A DNA stretch of 64,000 nt from Anadara kagoshimensis. Lineage: Eukaryota; Mollusca; Bivalvia; Arcoida; Arcidae. The DNA lies in contig CM037871.1 in assembly GCA_021292105.1 (NCBI GenBank), positions 14,704,460 through 14,768,459 on the forward strand, written 5' to 3'. The translations under genes were made by a program, and so were the position numbers. The notes beneath the pieces are model-generated. The model saw only the letters and a program-made list of their open reading frames with translations. It was not told the DNA's origin and ran no database searches. The stretch's first letter is position 1. Every line of letters begins with the position of its first letter. Shown piece after piece: positions 1-10,130 of the stretch.

Positions 1-144
1 TAATAATAAAATATTTTTTAAATGGAGTAAAACATTTTATTTATATATTTTATTATTAAATCTGAAAGATTTAGAGCTAGTCACGTGATCCTTAGGCTAC
101 CGGGTACTAATATAGTTTAAAAATATAAAATGCATATTCATGTC

Positions 145-232
145 TTCCGTGGCCTAATGGATAAGGATGTAGAGTCAGGAAAGGATGTAATCTGGGGAAC
201 TAAGGGTAGTGAGTTCAAGTCCGCTGCGAGCG
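145..232 (+). repeat. tRNA-derived promoter head (tRNA-Arg-like)
   Basis: GTGGCCTAATGGATAAGG resembles the D-arm/A box of an arginine-type tRNA, and GAGTTCAAGTCC resembles the T-arm/B box. The spacing is longer than in a real tRNA and no clean anticodon stem is visible. It is therefore read as a tRNA-derived pol III head inside a repeat, not a functional tRNA gene. The copy at 61979-62067 shares both boxes. Confidence 0.55.
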
Positions 233-555
233 AAATTAGATAAGTAAATTTGTAATAAATGATGTTAATAATGTGTTCTTCTTTATTTGTGATTTCAGGA
301 CTACTTGCAAAACAACCAAAATTAGTATAAATTGATAAAGAAAATGATTAAATAAATAAGTTTATTTTTTATAAATTTACAAATTTTATAAATAAATAAA
401 AAAAAAATAAAATATTTTTTTTTAAATAAACAATAAAATAAAATAAAAACAGTGTAAGAGTATAATAAGTTAAATAATTATATTTAACATCACATTTATA
501 TAAATTAAAATTTAAAAAAAGTAAAGAAATTTGTTCTGTGTTTATTAAACGAATC

Positions 556-728
556 CTTAAAGATCCTTAAAGCCGCCTTAAAGATCCTTAAAATTTCAGT
601 TCCATTAAGGATCTTTAAGGATGTCCTTAAAGAGACCTTAAAGACACATTTAAGGTCCTTAAAGACCCCTTAAAGATCCTTAAAGCCCCATTTAATGAGT
701 CTTTAAGGGGGCTTTAAGGATCCTTAAA
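556..728. repeat. Palindromic CCTTAAAG array
   Basis: About fifteen short units of the type CCTTAAAGAT occur in both direct and inverted orientation, so the array can fold into a long imperfect hairpin. It lies between the AT-rich body of the tRNA-headed repeat and the Polinton TIR. The equivalent place in the downstream copy (62450-62645) carries a different unit built on CTATAAGCC. Confidence 0.7.
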
Positions 729-746
729 GGTGACTTTTCTTCTTGT

Positions 747-1016
747 GTTCTGCATCACAATGCTTTATAATGGGAGATCCTCAATCAATGAGGATCAATG
801 AGGATCTTATGTAAACCTATGGGGGATCGCCCGACCGTGAAGTTATCGAGTCGTTATCATGCAGATATATCGATTGGGGATTTTCAGTAGCTATTTTTAA
901 ACAGGTATTTCCATTTAAATGCTCGCTGATTGGTAAATATCGATTGGGGATTTTCAGTAGGTATTTCCATTTAAATGCCCGCTGATTGGTCAATATTATT
1001 TTAGAGCGGCTGTTTA
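747..1016 (+). repeat. Polinton left terminal inverted repeat
   Basis: It begins GTTCTGCATCACAATGC and matches the reverse complement of 29056-29310 nearly base for base over long stretches. Inside it a unit containing ATCGATTGGGGATTTTCAGTA occurs twice. The left copy has about 20 extra bases between the two units compared with the right copy. The integrase promoter follows directly. Confidence 0.85.
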
Positions 1017-1052
1017 TAAATGGTTCATATAATAGCTATAATATTATTTTGT

Positions 1053-1066
1053 TTTATAAATAAAGT
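1053..1066 (+). promoter_or_regulatory. TATA box of Polinton integrase
   Basis: TTTATAAATAAAG lies about 25-30 bases upstream of the ATG at 1085, just inside the inner edge of the left TIR. Its position suits a core promoter with a very short leader. This is inference from sequence only. Confidence 0.4.
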
Positions 1067-1084
1067 TTAGTAGATAGGGTAAAG

Positions 1085-2200
1085 ATGTCAGGCTGGAAAG
1101 AATTTCTATCGAACGTATATTTTGATTCCAAACAGCCAGCAGGTTTTCGAGGTCCCACCAAACTATATCACCTGTTGAAATCTAAAAATTATAAAGTATC
1201 CTTATACGAAGTAAAGAAATGGCTTCAAAATCAAGACAGTTATTCTTTACATAGGCCTCTCAAAACAAAATTTAAACGATTGAGAGTCATATCAGACGGG
1301 ATAGATGTATTACGGGATGCCGATTTAGCCGATGTTAGTAATTTGGCTAAATACAATGATTCTATGCGTTACTGGTTGGTAGTGATTGATATTTTTTCTA
1401 GATATCTATGGGTAGTACCTATGAAAAATAAATCTGCATCGTCTACCCTTTCAGCATTCGAAACCATTATATCTGAAGGTAGAAAACCAAAGAAACTGAG
1501 ATCTGACTATGGCTCGGAATTCAAAAATTCACTTTTTCAGAAGTACTTAAAACAGAATCATATCACACAGATTATTAGTGGTAGCATATCTAAAGCAGCA
1601 TATGCAGAAAGAGTCATTCGAACTGTTACTTCTATGATGTATAGATACTTTTCACATAATCAAACCCACAGGTACATAGATATATTACCTAGCCTGGTTT
1701 ATAACTATAACCACAGCGTACATTCAGCCCTCAACGGACTAAGTCCAGCCGCAGTAAATGAAGAAAATGAAGCCCAACTATGGAAATATATGTACATGGA
1801 TAAGAAACTTCAGACTATAAAAGAAGAGCGAAAATCTAAACCCGTCAAAAAATTCAAGTTTACAGTGGGAGATCTCGTTAGGATCAGTCAGCTACGACAC
1901 GCTTTCAAGAAGGATTATGAAGAGAAATGGAGTCATGAGGTGTTCCGTATATGGAGACGATTTTGGAGACAAAATATTCCAGTTTATAAGATAACAAACT
2001 ATGATAATGAGCCTATTAAAGGATCTTTCTTTGAAAATGAGCTACAGAAAGTACATAAAACCCCGGACGATTTGTGGAAAGTGGAGAAAGTACTTAAGCG
2101 ACGTACACGTAGGGGAGTACCAGAAGTATATGTAGAATGGTATCAGTGGCCAAACAAATTCAATTCGTGGATTCCAGAATCAAACCTGAAAGATATATAA
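1085..2200 (+). CDS. Polinton retroviral-type integrase with chromodomain
   Basis: This open frame of 371 aa shows no interruption, unlike the other Polinton genes. It has an N-terminal helical/zinc-region remnant (about 1-70), an rve catalytic core with the DDE triad likely at D80 (ADLAD), D141 (RSDYGSEF) and E175 (AAYAERV), and a C-terminal chromodomain (about 328-371, ending ESNLKDI) with an aromatic EWYQWP core. In Polintons this enzyme inserts the linear element DNA into the host chromosome in the nucleus. It lies directly inside the left TIR and is oriented inward, as in known Polintons. The start was chosen as the first ATG after the TATA box. The family call is very secure; whether it is expressed is unknown. 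Confidence 0.93.
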   Translation: MSGWKEFLSNVYFDSKQPAGFRGPTKLYHLLKSKNYKVSLYEVKKWLQNQDSYSLHRPLKTKFKRLRVISDGIDVLRDADLADVSNLAKYNDSMRYWLVVIDIFSRYLWVVPMKNKSASSTLSAFETIISEGRKPKKLRSDYGSEFKNSLFQKYLKQNHITQIISGSISKAAYAERVIRTVTSMMYRYFSHNQTHRYIDILPSLVYNYNHSVHSALNGLSPAAVNEENEAQLWKYMYMDKKLQTIKEERKSKPVKKFKFTVGDLVRISQLRHAFKKDYEEKWSHEVFRIWRRFWRQNIPVYKITNYDNEPIKGSFFENELQKVHKTPDDLWKVEKVLKRRTRRGVPEVYVEWYQWPNKFNSWIPESNLKDI

Positions 2201-2210
2201 AGGACTGTTT

Positions 2211-3941
2211 TTGTATTGGATTTTCATTTTAGAGGTAACCACCATGGAGTCAACATCGTGTTATGTTTGCTGTAAAAAGTTTTCAAGAAAAGATGCCTTA
2301 CTTAGACATATTCGAAGTGCACACCAGAGTAAAGAATCTCAACATTTTAAAATCAATGAAGCATATCCACCACAAATCAGTCAAGCATATCCACCACAAA
2401 TCAGTCAAGTGTATCCACCACCACCACCACCACCACCACCGAGAAGTGGAGTATCTCCACCACCACCACAACCACCACCACCACCACCACCATAGAGAAG
2501 TGAAGTATCTCCACCACCACCACCACCACAACCACAGAGAAGTGAAGTATCTCCACCACCACCACCACCACAGAGAAGTGAAGCATTTTGAAAAGATCAA
2601 GAATTAATACTCAAACATCCTTTCACATGCATTACATCAGGTCCAACGGGATGTGGTAAAACCGACCTGATCACCAATTTACTTCAAGATACCAGAATTC
2701 AACCTGCTCCGCAAAGAATCATATGGCTTTATAGACGATGGCAACCGTTATATTATGTTATTCGCCAGTCAGTTTATCCTCCTGTCGAATTCATTGAGGG
2801 TATTCCATTGGACTTGGATAAAGACAGTTTCATTAATCCAAATGTGAGAAATTTATTGGTGATAGATGATCTGATGTCTGTCAAAGACCCGCGTTTAAAT
2901 GATAGAAACCTTTCCATTATTGTTATCAATCAGAATTTATATTTTAACAAAGACCCGACTCAGAGAAGGAATTGTCATTATTTGGTGCTGTTTAATAACC
3001 CCATAGATAAACAGAGTGTTCAAACTTTAGCCAGACAAATGTATCCGAGAAAGAGTGAATACTTTATGCAGCATTTTGAGAAAGCAATAGAAACCCCTTA
3101 TGGGTATTTAGTTGTAGATTTGAATACAACAACACCCGAACTTCAAAGGTTAAGAATTAACGGGCTCAATCACATGAATCAGTCGAATGTAACAACAGCT
3201 GAAACTATAGCCGAAAATCCTATAAATAGGCAGAATAATTCAATTTCATATCAGTTTGAAGAAAGTGGTCAGAGTGAGCAGACGTTATTACAGCAACAAG
3301 AAGTAAACATGGAGAAAAATCCATCATGTAATGACTGCGGTATTTTATTTTCAACCAGCTATGATCTACAGCGCCACATAAAACGTAAGTGTCCTATGAC
3401 TCAGGACGAACCACATATGCATGATGAAGATGAAACTCCAACTAAACGCATCAAGTGGGCGTCTTACCCACCAAGTGAAAACGATGACTCTGAACAAAGT
3501 GATGCCGGTAGTGAGACTAGTGAGGATGAGGATGATTCTGGATTTAATGCTATGATTGATGAAATTTATAAGAAAACACAATAAGAGTTCAACCGAAAAG
3601 TGAAGTCTATAGAAGATGACCAGGACATTTCTTTAAATGAAGCCAGAGAAGAAGCAAGTGAACAAATGTTACCGAAGTATAGAAGAGAATTATTAAAAAT
3701 GTATAATGAGTACATTTGTACTATGTATAACCTCAAACATAGTTCAATTCATAGGGAAATAATATCCCATATTGATGAAGAATTAGAGATGGACGTTGAT
3801 ATAGAAACTGCCGTGTCAAGAGTGCTTAGAAAACACAAAACCATGTTTGACCCTCTCTTCGAGGATGCGGCATATGACTCCGACGATGAGGCTTCAGACA
3901 GCGACGATGATGGTGATGATAGGTATACAGATGAAGATTGA
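2211..3941 (+). pseudogene. Polinton packaging ATPase with N-terminal C2H2 finger, broken by stop codons
   Basis: One reading frame continues over the whole interval but is cut by TAG (2493), TGA (2589) and TAA (3582). Order: a C2H2 finger (CYVCCKKF...LRHIRSAH, start about 2244), a proline-rich stretch encoded by (CCA)n, Walker A GPTGCGKT (2640-2663), Walker B NLLVIDDLM (about 2850-2876), then INQNLYF and HYLVLFNNP motifs typical of the A32/FtsK-like Polinton ATPases. A second C2H2 finger lies near 3330-3395, and the C-terminus is highly acidic. The segment between Walker B and INQNLYF is shorter than usual, suggesting a small in-frame deletion. In related elements this motor pumps DNA into capsids, although no capsid gene is visible here. 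The three stops read as nonsense mutations; programmed use is unlikely. The region after 3584 could instead be a separate small acidic ORF starting near 3600. Confidence 0.8.
2413..2583 (+). repeat. (CCA)n minisatellite inside ATPase gene
   Basis: Four runs of CCA triplets, some with CAA interruptions, are each separated by a conserved spacer GAGAAGTGAAGTATCT. In the gene frame it encodes polyproline; the +1 frame would give polyhistidine. The first stop codon of the gene (TAG at 2493) replaces a CAG that is present in a later unit. The repeat creates long but meaningless ORFs on both strands. Confidence 0.9.
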
Positions 3942-3967
3942 GATTATTTTGTAATGTTACAGTGGGA

Positions 3968-4003
3968 TAGCTCCCCGACCTATTGTAACACATGACGGGG
4001 AGA
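3968..4003 (+). other. Hairpin between convergent Polinton genes
   Basis: CTCCCCG and CGGGGAG form a 7-bp stem with a loop of about 18-20 bases, 30 bases downstream of the ATPase/acidic reading frame and before the end of the oppositely oriented polymerase. It could be a transcript 3'-end structure. A second short stem (CTGGA/TCCAG around AGGCAAGCTTGCCT) lies near 4208-4232. No function is shown. Confidence 0.3.
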
Positions 4004-4412
4004 AGAAATTGTAAATATAGACTAAACTTGTCTTTGTTGGTTTACTATGTAAATTTCTTAAGAGATGTATGAGAGTTAGAATCTCTGTCGGAACAAAAGT
4101 GATATATAAGCTTACTGTACTACTATACATTTCCATCAATCTAGAACAGATGCAAGTGAAATAATTCTGACTGGTATGTTAGTAGACATTGTGAAGGACC
4201 CGGTATCACTGGAGGCAAGCTTGCCTTCATTCCAGGCACTCGCGCACTAACGTTTGACATTTAGAGTGAAATAATCTTGAACTGTATGCTTTCATATCAT
4301 ATTCAACTTCCAAGACAACTTATAAACAACAACAATTATATATTCAAATACTTTTTTATTATATAAATACATTTCAGATAGCTTACAAGTAACAACGTTA
4401 ACATAATACAAA

Positions 4413-7400
4413 TTATACATGATTGTGTATGTCTTTATGACCATGAGCTAAAGTATCTATTCCAGAATCTAAAACATAACGTTTATCATCATAGGGGGAA
4501 AGGCTTTTATTCAAGGTGACACTATACAATTGATGATTATAACTGCGTATCAAATTCATACTATGATTTAAAGAACATTCTTTGAATAGACATTCTTTAT
4601 ATAAATCATGTTTCAACTGCCGCTCTACAACACACCTTTTAATTCCTTTTGGCAGTACATTTTTGTGTTGATTTGGATTCATTATCATATATTAAACTAT
4701 ACATCTTAGGTTTGAGACCTGCATATTCATGGACCGGATTTCCAGCACATTCATCCTTCATTTTACCTAATACTTTTGCATTTTTAGGTTTGTACAAAAA
4801 GTGATCTTTAGGATAATTACTTGTATCAAACTCATTAGAATGGTTAAACATATCTTGATAAATATTTTCAGTTTCAATTTCATATAAAGTACTATCAGTA
4901 TCTGTGTAAAGTAAAGAAGCTTTACCACCATATTTTTCCTTTATAAAATCATAATGAAACTGATACATAGAAATTTTTGATAAGTCTTATATGCAAAATC
5001 CTGCATATATAGGCCTATTCATGATAATGTTAACTCTTTTCAAATGAACTCCAACCAAATCATCATTGAATATTTTAAAAGACTGAAAGTTGGGTTTTGC
5101 TGTCAGTTTTGTCAATCGTCGTTTAGTTGTCACAAGTTCTACGTTGACACGTTTGCGCATATTCTCCATACATTTTCCAAAACAGAATTATTCATTAATT
5201 TAAAAAATCTTTTTCGAAATCATTTTTGGCTTGTTTTCTTTCTTCTGTATTGAAATCTATATGGTTTTAGCCAGGTAGATTGTGTAAATTCAATAGCCCT
5301 ATGTACTCTTGTTAATTTCAAACCATGAGACAAATAATACTTTAAATTTCTATAGTGAAGTACATAGTTGGTTTTATGATATAAATTGGGGACAAGCTTT
5401 TTGGACGGTTTCCCCTTTATTCCTAATTTTTCCTTTAAGTTTTTGTATAATTTGATAGCATGTCATCAGTTACAGTCATTGTCTCTGGAGCTAAAGGATA
5501 ATCAGAATGTGTGGCATGTAGGTGTGGGGGATATTCTAAATCAACTTCCAGTATATAACCAGTCTCACTATCATCGGCTATATTCGTAATATCTATCCTT
5601 TCCAATTGTTCTGAAGTTAACCAAGCAAAATCTTTCTCGGGTAGGGGTTGAGACATACTTTCACCATACAGGTTATTTTTATCAAAATACGTTAGCCAAG
5701 TGGTTTTTTGAGTGGAGTCAAAACCGGGAACTTGTGGATTGTTGGCTTTAGCATATTTTTTACTGATCATGTATATCCCACCTCGTAAACCTTTCTCTAT
5801 CATTAAAACCATGTCAATATCATTTAATAATTGCAGTTTTATCCCAGTTTTCTTTAACATGGCGTCCAAGCAAGACCAGGAGAACTATAATAATGAGCAC
5901 TATCTAACTTGTATTTTTTCAAACACACTGATCTAAAATTTTCAAACACATCTGCTAGTAATAAAACATCTGTTTTTAAATATAAATCGTGATAGTCTCC
6001 CAAAGATTTCAAATTAAATGTTTTCCAAACATTGTGTGCATGCTGATAATCAATGTCAGATATCTCAACTTCATTCAGTTTGTTAAAGAATTGTTCCTTA
6101 ATTGGGAGACTTGTCTCTAAAAATATATCTGGACCCGAAACATAGTCATAAGGATACACGCCTTTTCTCAGTAATAGATTATGCTGCTCAGGATCAGGGA
6201 AATGACTAAGTAAATTTTGACATTTGGAACTACCGTCTTTTGCTAAATTTTTTACTAGAGTTTCTAGAGATTTATTCAAGAATTTACAGAGTCAATGAAT
6301 CTTAAATTACCCAGAGAAAAAGAGATATATTTTTCCATATTGTTGGGGATGCAGGTTAACTTTTTATCTTTAAATTTTCCGACTGAAGCCATTAGCAAAT
6401 GAGAGTCATACCCTCTCAAGTTGTGAAAAACCACTGGAATGTAAAATTCAACTTTACCATCTTTCTTTGATTTTCTATATTGAAGCTGAAAGTTACAGCC
6501 ATTATGGGCAGCACCTCTAAACTGTCCCGTTAAATGACAATGGTCCCGTACCCTATCTGCACCTAACACTTGCTCACATATATGGCAAGTTTCGGTATTT
6601 TGGAATAAATTTTCCTCATCGGGTGTAAGATTCATGGGTTTAACCTGACTTAAAATTTCTGAAATATTTTGTTCTTCTTCAAGTAAACAGCCAAAGAATT
6701 TATCAATAACATCAGGTCCCCTATATACCTTAGCGGATTTGGATAGTTCATTTTGAGAGCATACTACCCTGTAGCAAAATCCAGAAGGTTCGTGTATTTG
6801 ATAAGGTGTTGTTGCATTGTTTGAATCAGAAATGGGTTTGGTAAAAGATTCAAAATCAGCATAAATAATAAACGGAACTCTTAACTGTTTCTGAATGCTT
6901 TTGAATTCCACCCACTGTTGATCTGGTTTTGGAAAACTGGTTTTCTGAAGGCCATGAGGAGAACAGTAAGGAATATGTTGCTCAAGAAGACTACTTGAAG
7001 TGAAACCATGTAGACAATAATTACAGTAATGCGTAACACTATTATGTCCTGTCCTGTCACCTAGTAGTCGACTTAAATTTCTAACTAAACAGTAATGTCG
7101 CTTGTCACCTTTAGAAAATAGAAATAAATTAACATGGTGGTGCATGTGTCGGTTTTCTGTAATATGTAAGGGACAGATTTCATTTTCCTCATACCCGAAC
7201 ACATTAATAGAGATTTGATTTTGTGTTTCAAACTTGGGTATTTGTGATAAAGGTATAGGGAAATCTAAGTTAGATGTATCCAACTCTTGTTCATATTGAA
7301 GGTAGTTCGACACACGTCCTGCGTTATCTTGTCGACTAACAGGATGTAAACTAGCTAAAACTGACCACAAAAAACATTTCTGGTCAGTATTTTGAATATT

Positions 7401-8498
7401 TAAAACGGCCTTCTTTTTCATGATTTAAGCAGGGAGAGGGATAAAAGAACTACCAGAAATAGGTGAATATTCAGCAGTATTAACCTCTAACTTTAAAATT
7501 TGATCAATTGACCATCCACTTCCATCTTTTTCGAAATTTTGAAATGAAGTGTATAAATTCTGAAAAGCTATCGGTAATTGTTCTCTTATTTGAGAAACAT
7601 TTGTACACGTAAAATTAACAGACCTAAATACAGGTTCGCCATATACAGCCTCGTTATTTGCATTATACTTAACCAATTTTACAAATAATGTTAAATACCA
7701 TTTCAAACCTTTAAAATGTTCAAATTTGTTGGTAATAATGTTTCTTATATAGAGTTCATTATCAATGAAAAACTGTAGAACATCCCACAAATTTCCAGGA
7801 TTGGGTAAAAGTTCCTCAGTGGACAAGGCACCTTTCAATGCTTCTTTGGGATTTGCACCTCCCGTCTGGTTGTTGATCCATCGCTTCCGTCGGTTAATGC
7901 AGGAATCGCAGACATCGGTCTTTAGGCTATAAAATCTTTCTGGAAGTGGGCAATGGCACCAGCAACACTCTCTGCCCTGGTCTCCACATGGTTTACAAAA
8001 ACATTTTCCGGCTAAAAGTTCTTTTTTATGGCCGCACCAGTTACATTTGGATAATGAGACTGGTTTTATTCTGTCGGGTTCCGTGCGTGGTTTTTTGCTG
8101 TAGGTTTGACAAACCTCATCTAATGGACGTTTCCTATTTTCTTTTCCCTGTCCGCTACAGAACATTTGATGACGTTTAAAATTGTCACCTCTATTACATT
8201 TGTAGCCGCAACCGCAGGTATATTCATTATTTTCATGGGTTGATCTTTGATGCCGTATTAAATTGTTTTTGGCTTTGAATGTTTTACTGCATAAATTACA
8301 TGAAAACACTGGGTGCGAGGATGATGTAGAAATCTTATCCGCAGCCAATTCAATTCTCCGTAGATTAACTGCGGCATCATCCATCCTATTGTTTAAGGCT
8401 ACCCACTGATTAAGTGCTTCTATCGTTGAAAAGTTATTTAAATCCATTGTTGTGAATTTACAGACAGGTATAAAATAAATAAAGCTGAAAAATAACAC
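4413..8498 (-). pseudogene. Protein-primed family B DNA polymerase (pPolB) of Polinton, multiply frameshifted
   Basis: Homology runs continuously from about 8447 down to 4413, but the frame is broken by one nonsense codon (TAA at 7425-7427) and several one-base shifts (near 6280, 5865, 5434-5200, 4980, 4690). Domains in order: N-terminal C2H2 and Cys-rich fingers (8330-7860); the conserved pre-exonuclease region; exonuclease motif YADFES (about 6870); a CxxC...DHCHLTG zinc/HNH-like block (about 6580-6500); FHNLRGYDSH (about 6430-6400); the third exonuclease-like motif YLKTDVLLLADVF (about 5975-5940); polymerase motif A YFDKNNLYG (about 5670); motif B-like VFGKCMENM (about 5180); and catalytic YTDTDS (4908-4891). 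In related elements it replicates the element from a terminal protein. It converges on the ATPase gene and starts next to the right TIR. The likely start is ATG at 8447. As read it cannot make a full-length enzyme. Confidence 0.88.
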
Positions 8499-8513
8499 TG
8501 TCCGATAAATTAA

Positions 8514-8640
8514 ATACCGTCTGCTTCTACACTGTTCAGCGTTCAGGTAAAATACTTTAAAAATCGTCTGCTTCTATACACTGTTAACGTTCAGGTAAAA
8601 TATCGTCTGCTTTTACACTTTAAATACTACTGTCTACTTG
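8514..8640. repeat. ~50-bp tandem repeat upstream of pPolB
   Basis: Two and a half copies of a unit containing CGTCTGCTTCTA...CACTGTT...CGTTCAGGTAAAAT occur between the polymerase start and the TTAA transposon. A related CTCAGGTAATTTTT piece lies just beyond the transposon at about 21003. The repeat may belong to the polymerase promoter region, but that is not demonstrated. Confidence 0.65.
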
Positions 8641-8651
8641 TGACGACTTAA

Positions 8652-8856
8652 GGGGCAGCCATTTTGCAAATGAGACTGTATAGTCCTGTAAACACAGTCA
8701 CTAAAACTGTTGTATTGAGGAATCTGAGTCTGATATTTGTAGACCTCTGCTTTCTCTTAATTATTTTATAACATAATTAGAAATTATATTCTAAAAAAAT
8801 TTAGAAATAAAATAAAAATCTTACCTTTTATGTGTTCATTTTTGTGCACAGGTACA
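8652..8856 (+). repeat. Left terminus of TTAA transposon: TIR plus subterminal motif
   Basis: The TIR GGGGCAGCCATTTTG is followed after about 170 bases by TTTTGTGCACAGGTACA, which contains the palindrome TGTGCACA. Both have inverted counterparts at the right end at almost equal distances. They are candidate transposase binding sites. The intervening sequence shows little similarity between the ends. Confidence 0.7.
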
Positions 8857-10130
8857 GACTTCAAAAATAATCCTTGAGAATAAAGAAACACACTAAATTA
8901 TTTTATAATCCCTTTTGTAAATGCAACTATCAATAAATTCTGTCTATAATGTCTTGATTCCATAAAACATCAATTTTTGTTGACTGTGGTGCCATTTTTT
9001 TAGACCAGAAATATGGCTTCTTACAGGTGAGAAAAGTAGTTCCTGTAAAAGTATGGAGATCTGTTTGGGACAAAAGTATTTCAGATTTCAGTAAGAGTTA
9101 TCTCTCTTTTGTATAGATGCAATTGGGCATATTTCAGAAAAAATGACATTTTCTTGTAATTTCCATCTAAAAATACCATTTGTGATGATTTGTTTCAAAT
9201 CCTCTATGAATGTACTTTAAGTAAATTAAAAATTATTTAAATTCAGTGTAAGAATAGGAAAAAAACTGACATGGTCAGCAAAAAATAACACTTGTATGTA
9301 TATATATTTTTTAAAAATCAATAGTATGACTATTTGCAGAAATTAACATAAAAAAGTTTTAAAAAAATTGTAACAATATGATAACTTTCCGATGATATTC
9401 AGGCAAATAGAAATGTGTTTTGTTTTCTTGGCAAAACAAATATTTAATATAAGAAAAAGGATTCTTTTGGTATAAAAGTATACATATTAATATATGATAC
9501 TGTTTAAACTTCTATCACTATTACATCAATTGATAACAAGATTTCTAAGACATTTCTGTCATTGAAATAAATGTGAATGTGATGAAATTTTAATAATTAT
9601 TGTTTTTAACCAAAATTGTGCTTGTTAGAATTTAAAGCCTCTGTCAAGATTACATGTATTTCATTTACATAATTGATATGTCAAGTTAAAGGGAGAGATG
9701 CATTGATGGCAAATGCAGTGAGAATTGTCTATCGTGCCATGACACAGACCATCATATTGTATATAAGCTTCATCTCAAAATCCATGACTTTCACCCTTTT
9801 TATGCAGCATTAAGTTAAGGAACCATCACTAGCGATTCAATGATTGCTTAATTGATTGAATGATTAATGGACTGTATTATAGTTTAGGTAACATCATCAA
9901 ATTTTCAACCAATTGTGACAAATCAAATTTATTTAACTCATAATACACTTGTGCCACGAGTTTTTATTACTGTTTAAGATCTGACTTGTGTTAAAATAAG
10001 TGTATAATGATGGTGAATTGTTAAGTATGAGCACACTTGTGCAAAATCACAGATTAACATTATATACTGTTTCTGAGCCAACCAGTAGAAGCTATTGACA
10101 AAGAGAATCAACTTCTCACATAAGTTAGGT
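8857..10130. other. Non-coding left arm of TTAA transposon
   Basis: AT-rich sequence without a credible ORF, downstream (3') of the Mutator-like/YqaJ gene. No further repeat structure was noticed. Confidence 0.5.

Larger units (their letters stand above)
1..745 (+). repeat. Right end of tRNA-headed repeat with palindromic tail
   Basis: The segment has three parts: an AT-rich lead with a CACGTGATC motif, a tRNA-like block (145-232), and an AT-rich body ending in an array of CCTTAAAGAT units in both orientations (about 556-728). The same order recurs at about 61860-62645, with a related lead, tRNA-like block and body, so this is a dispersed family. The left end lies outside the window. The Polinton TIR starts immediately downstream. 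No open reading frame is present. Whether the whole is a SINE, a MITE or a composite cannot be settled from two copies. Confidence 0.6.

Noticed and set aside
145..232. A functional tRNA gene
   Set aside because: A and B boxes are present but the arms do not pair at tRNA distances, and the block belongs to a longer repeat.
2298..2600. Minus-strand ORFs rich in Trp or Val and a plus-strand poly-His ORF
   Set aside because: They are shadows of the (CCA)n repeat in the ATPase gene and have no other sequence support.
5044..8179. Several plus-strand ORFs of 60-80 codons in the polymerase region
   Set aside because: They are antisense shadows of pPolB, which explains the conserved motifs on the minus strand.
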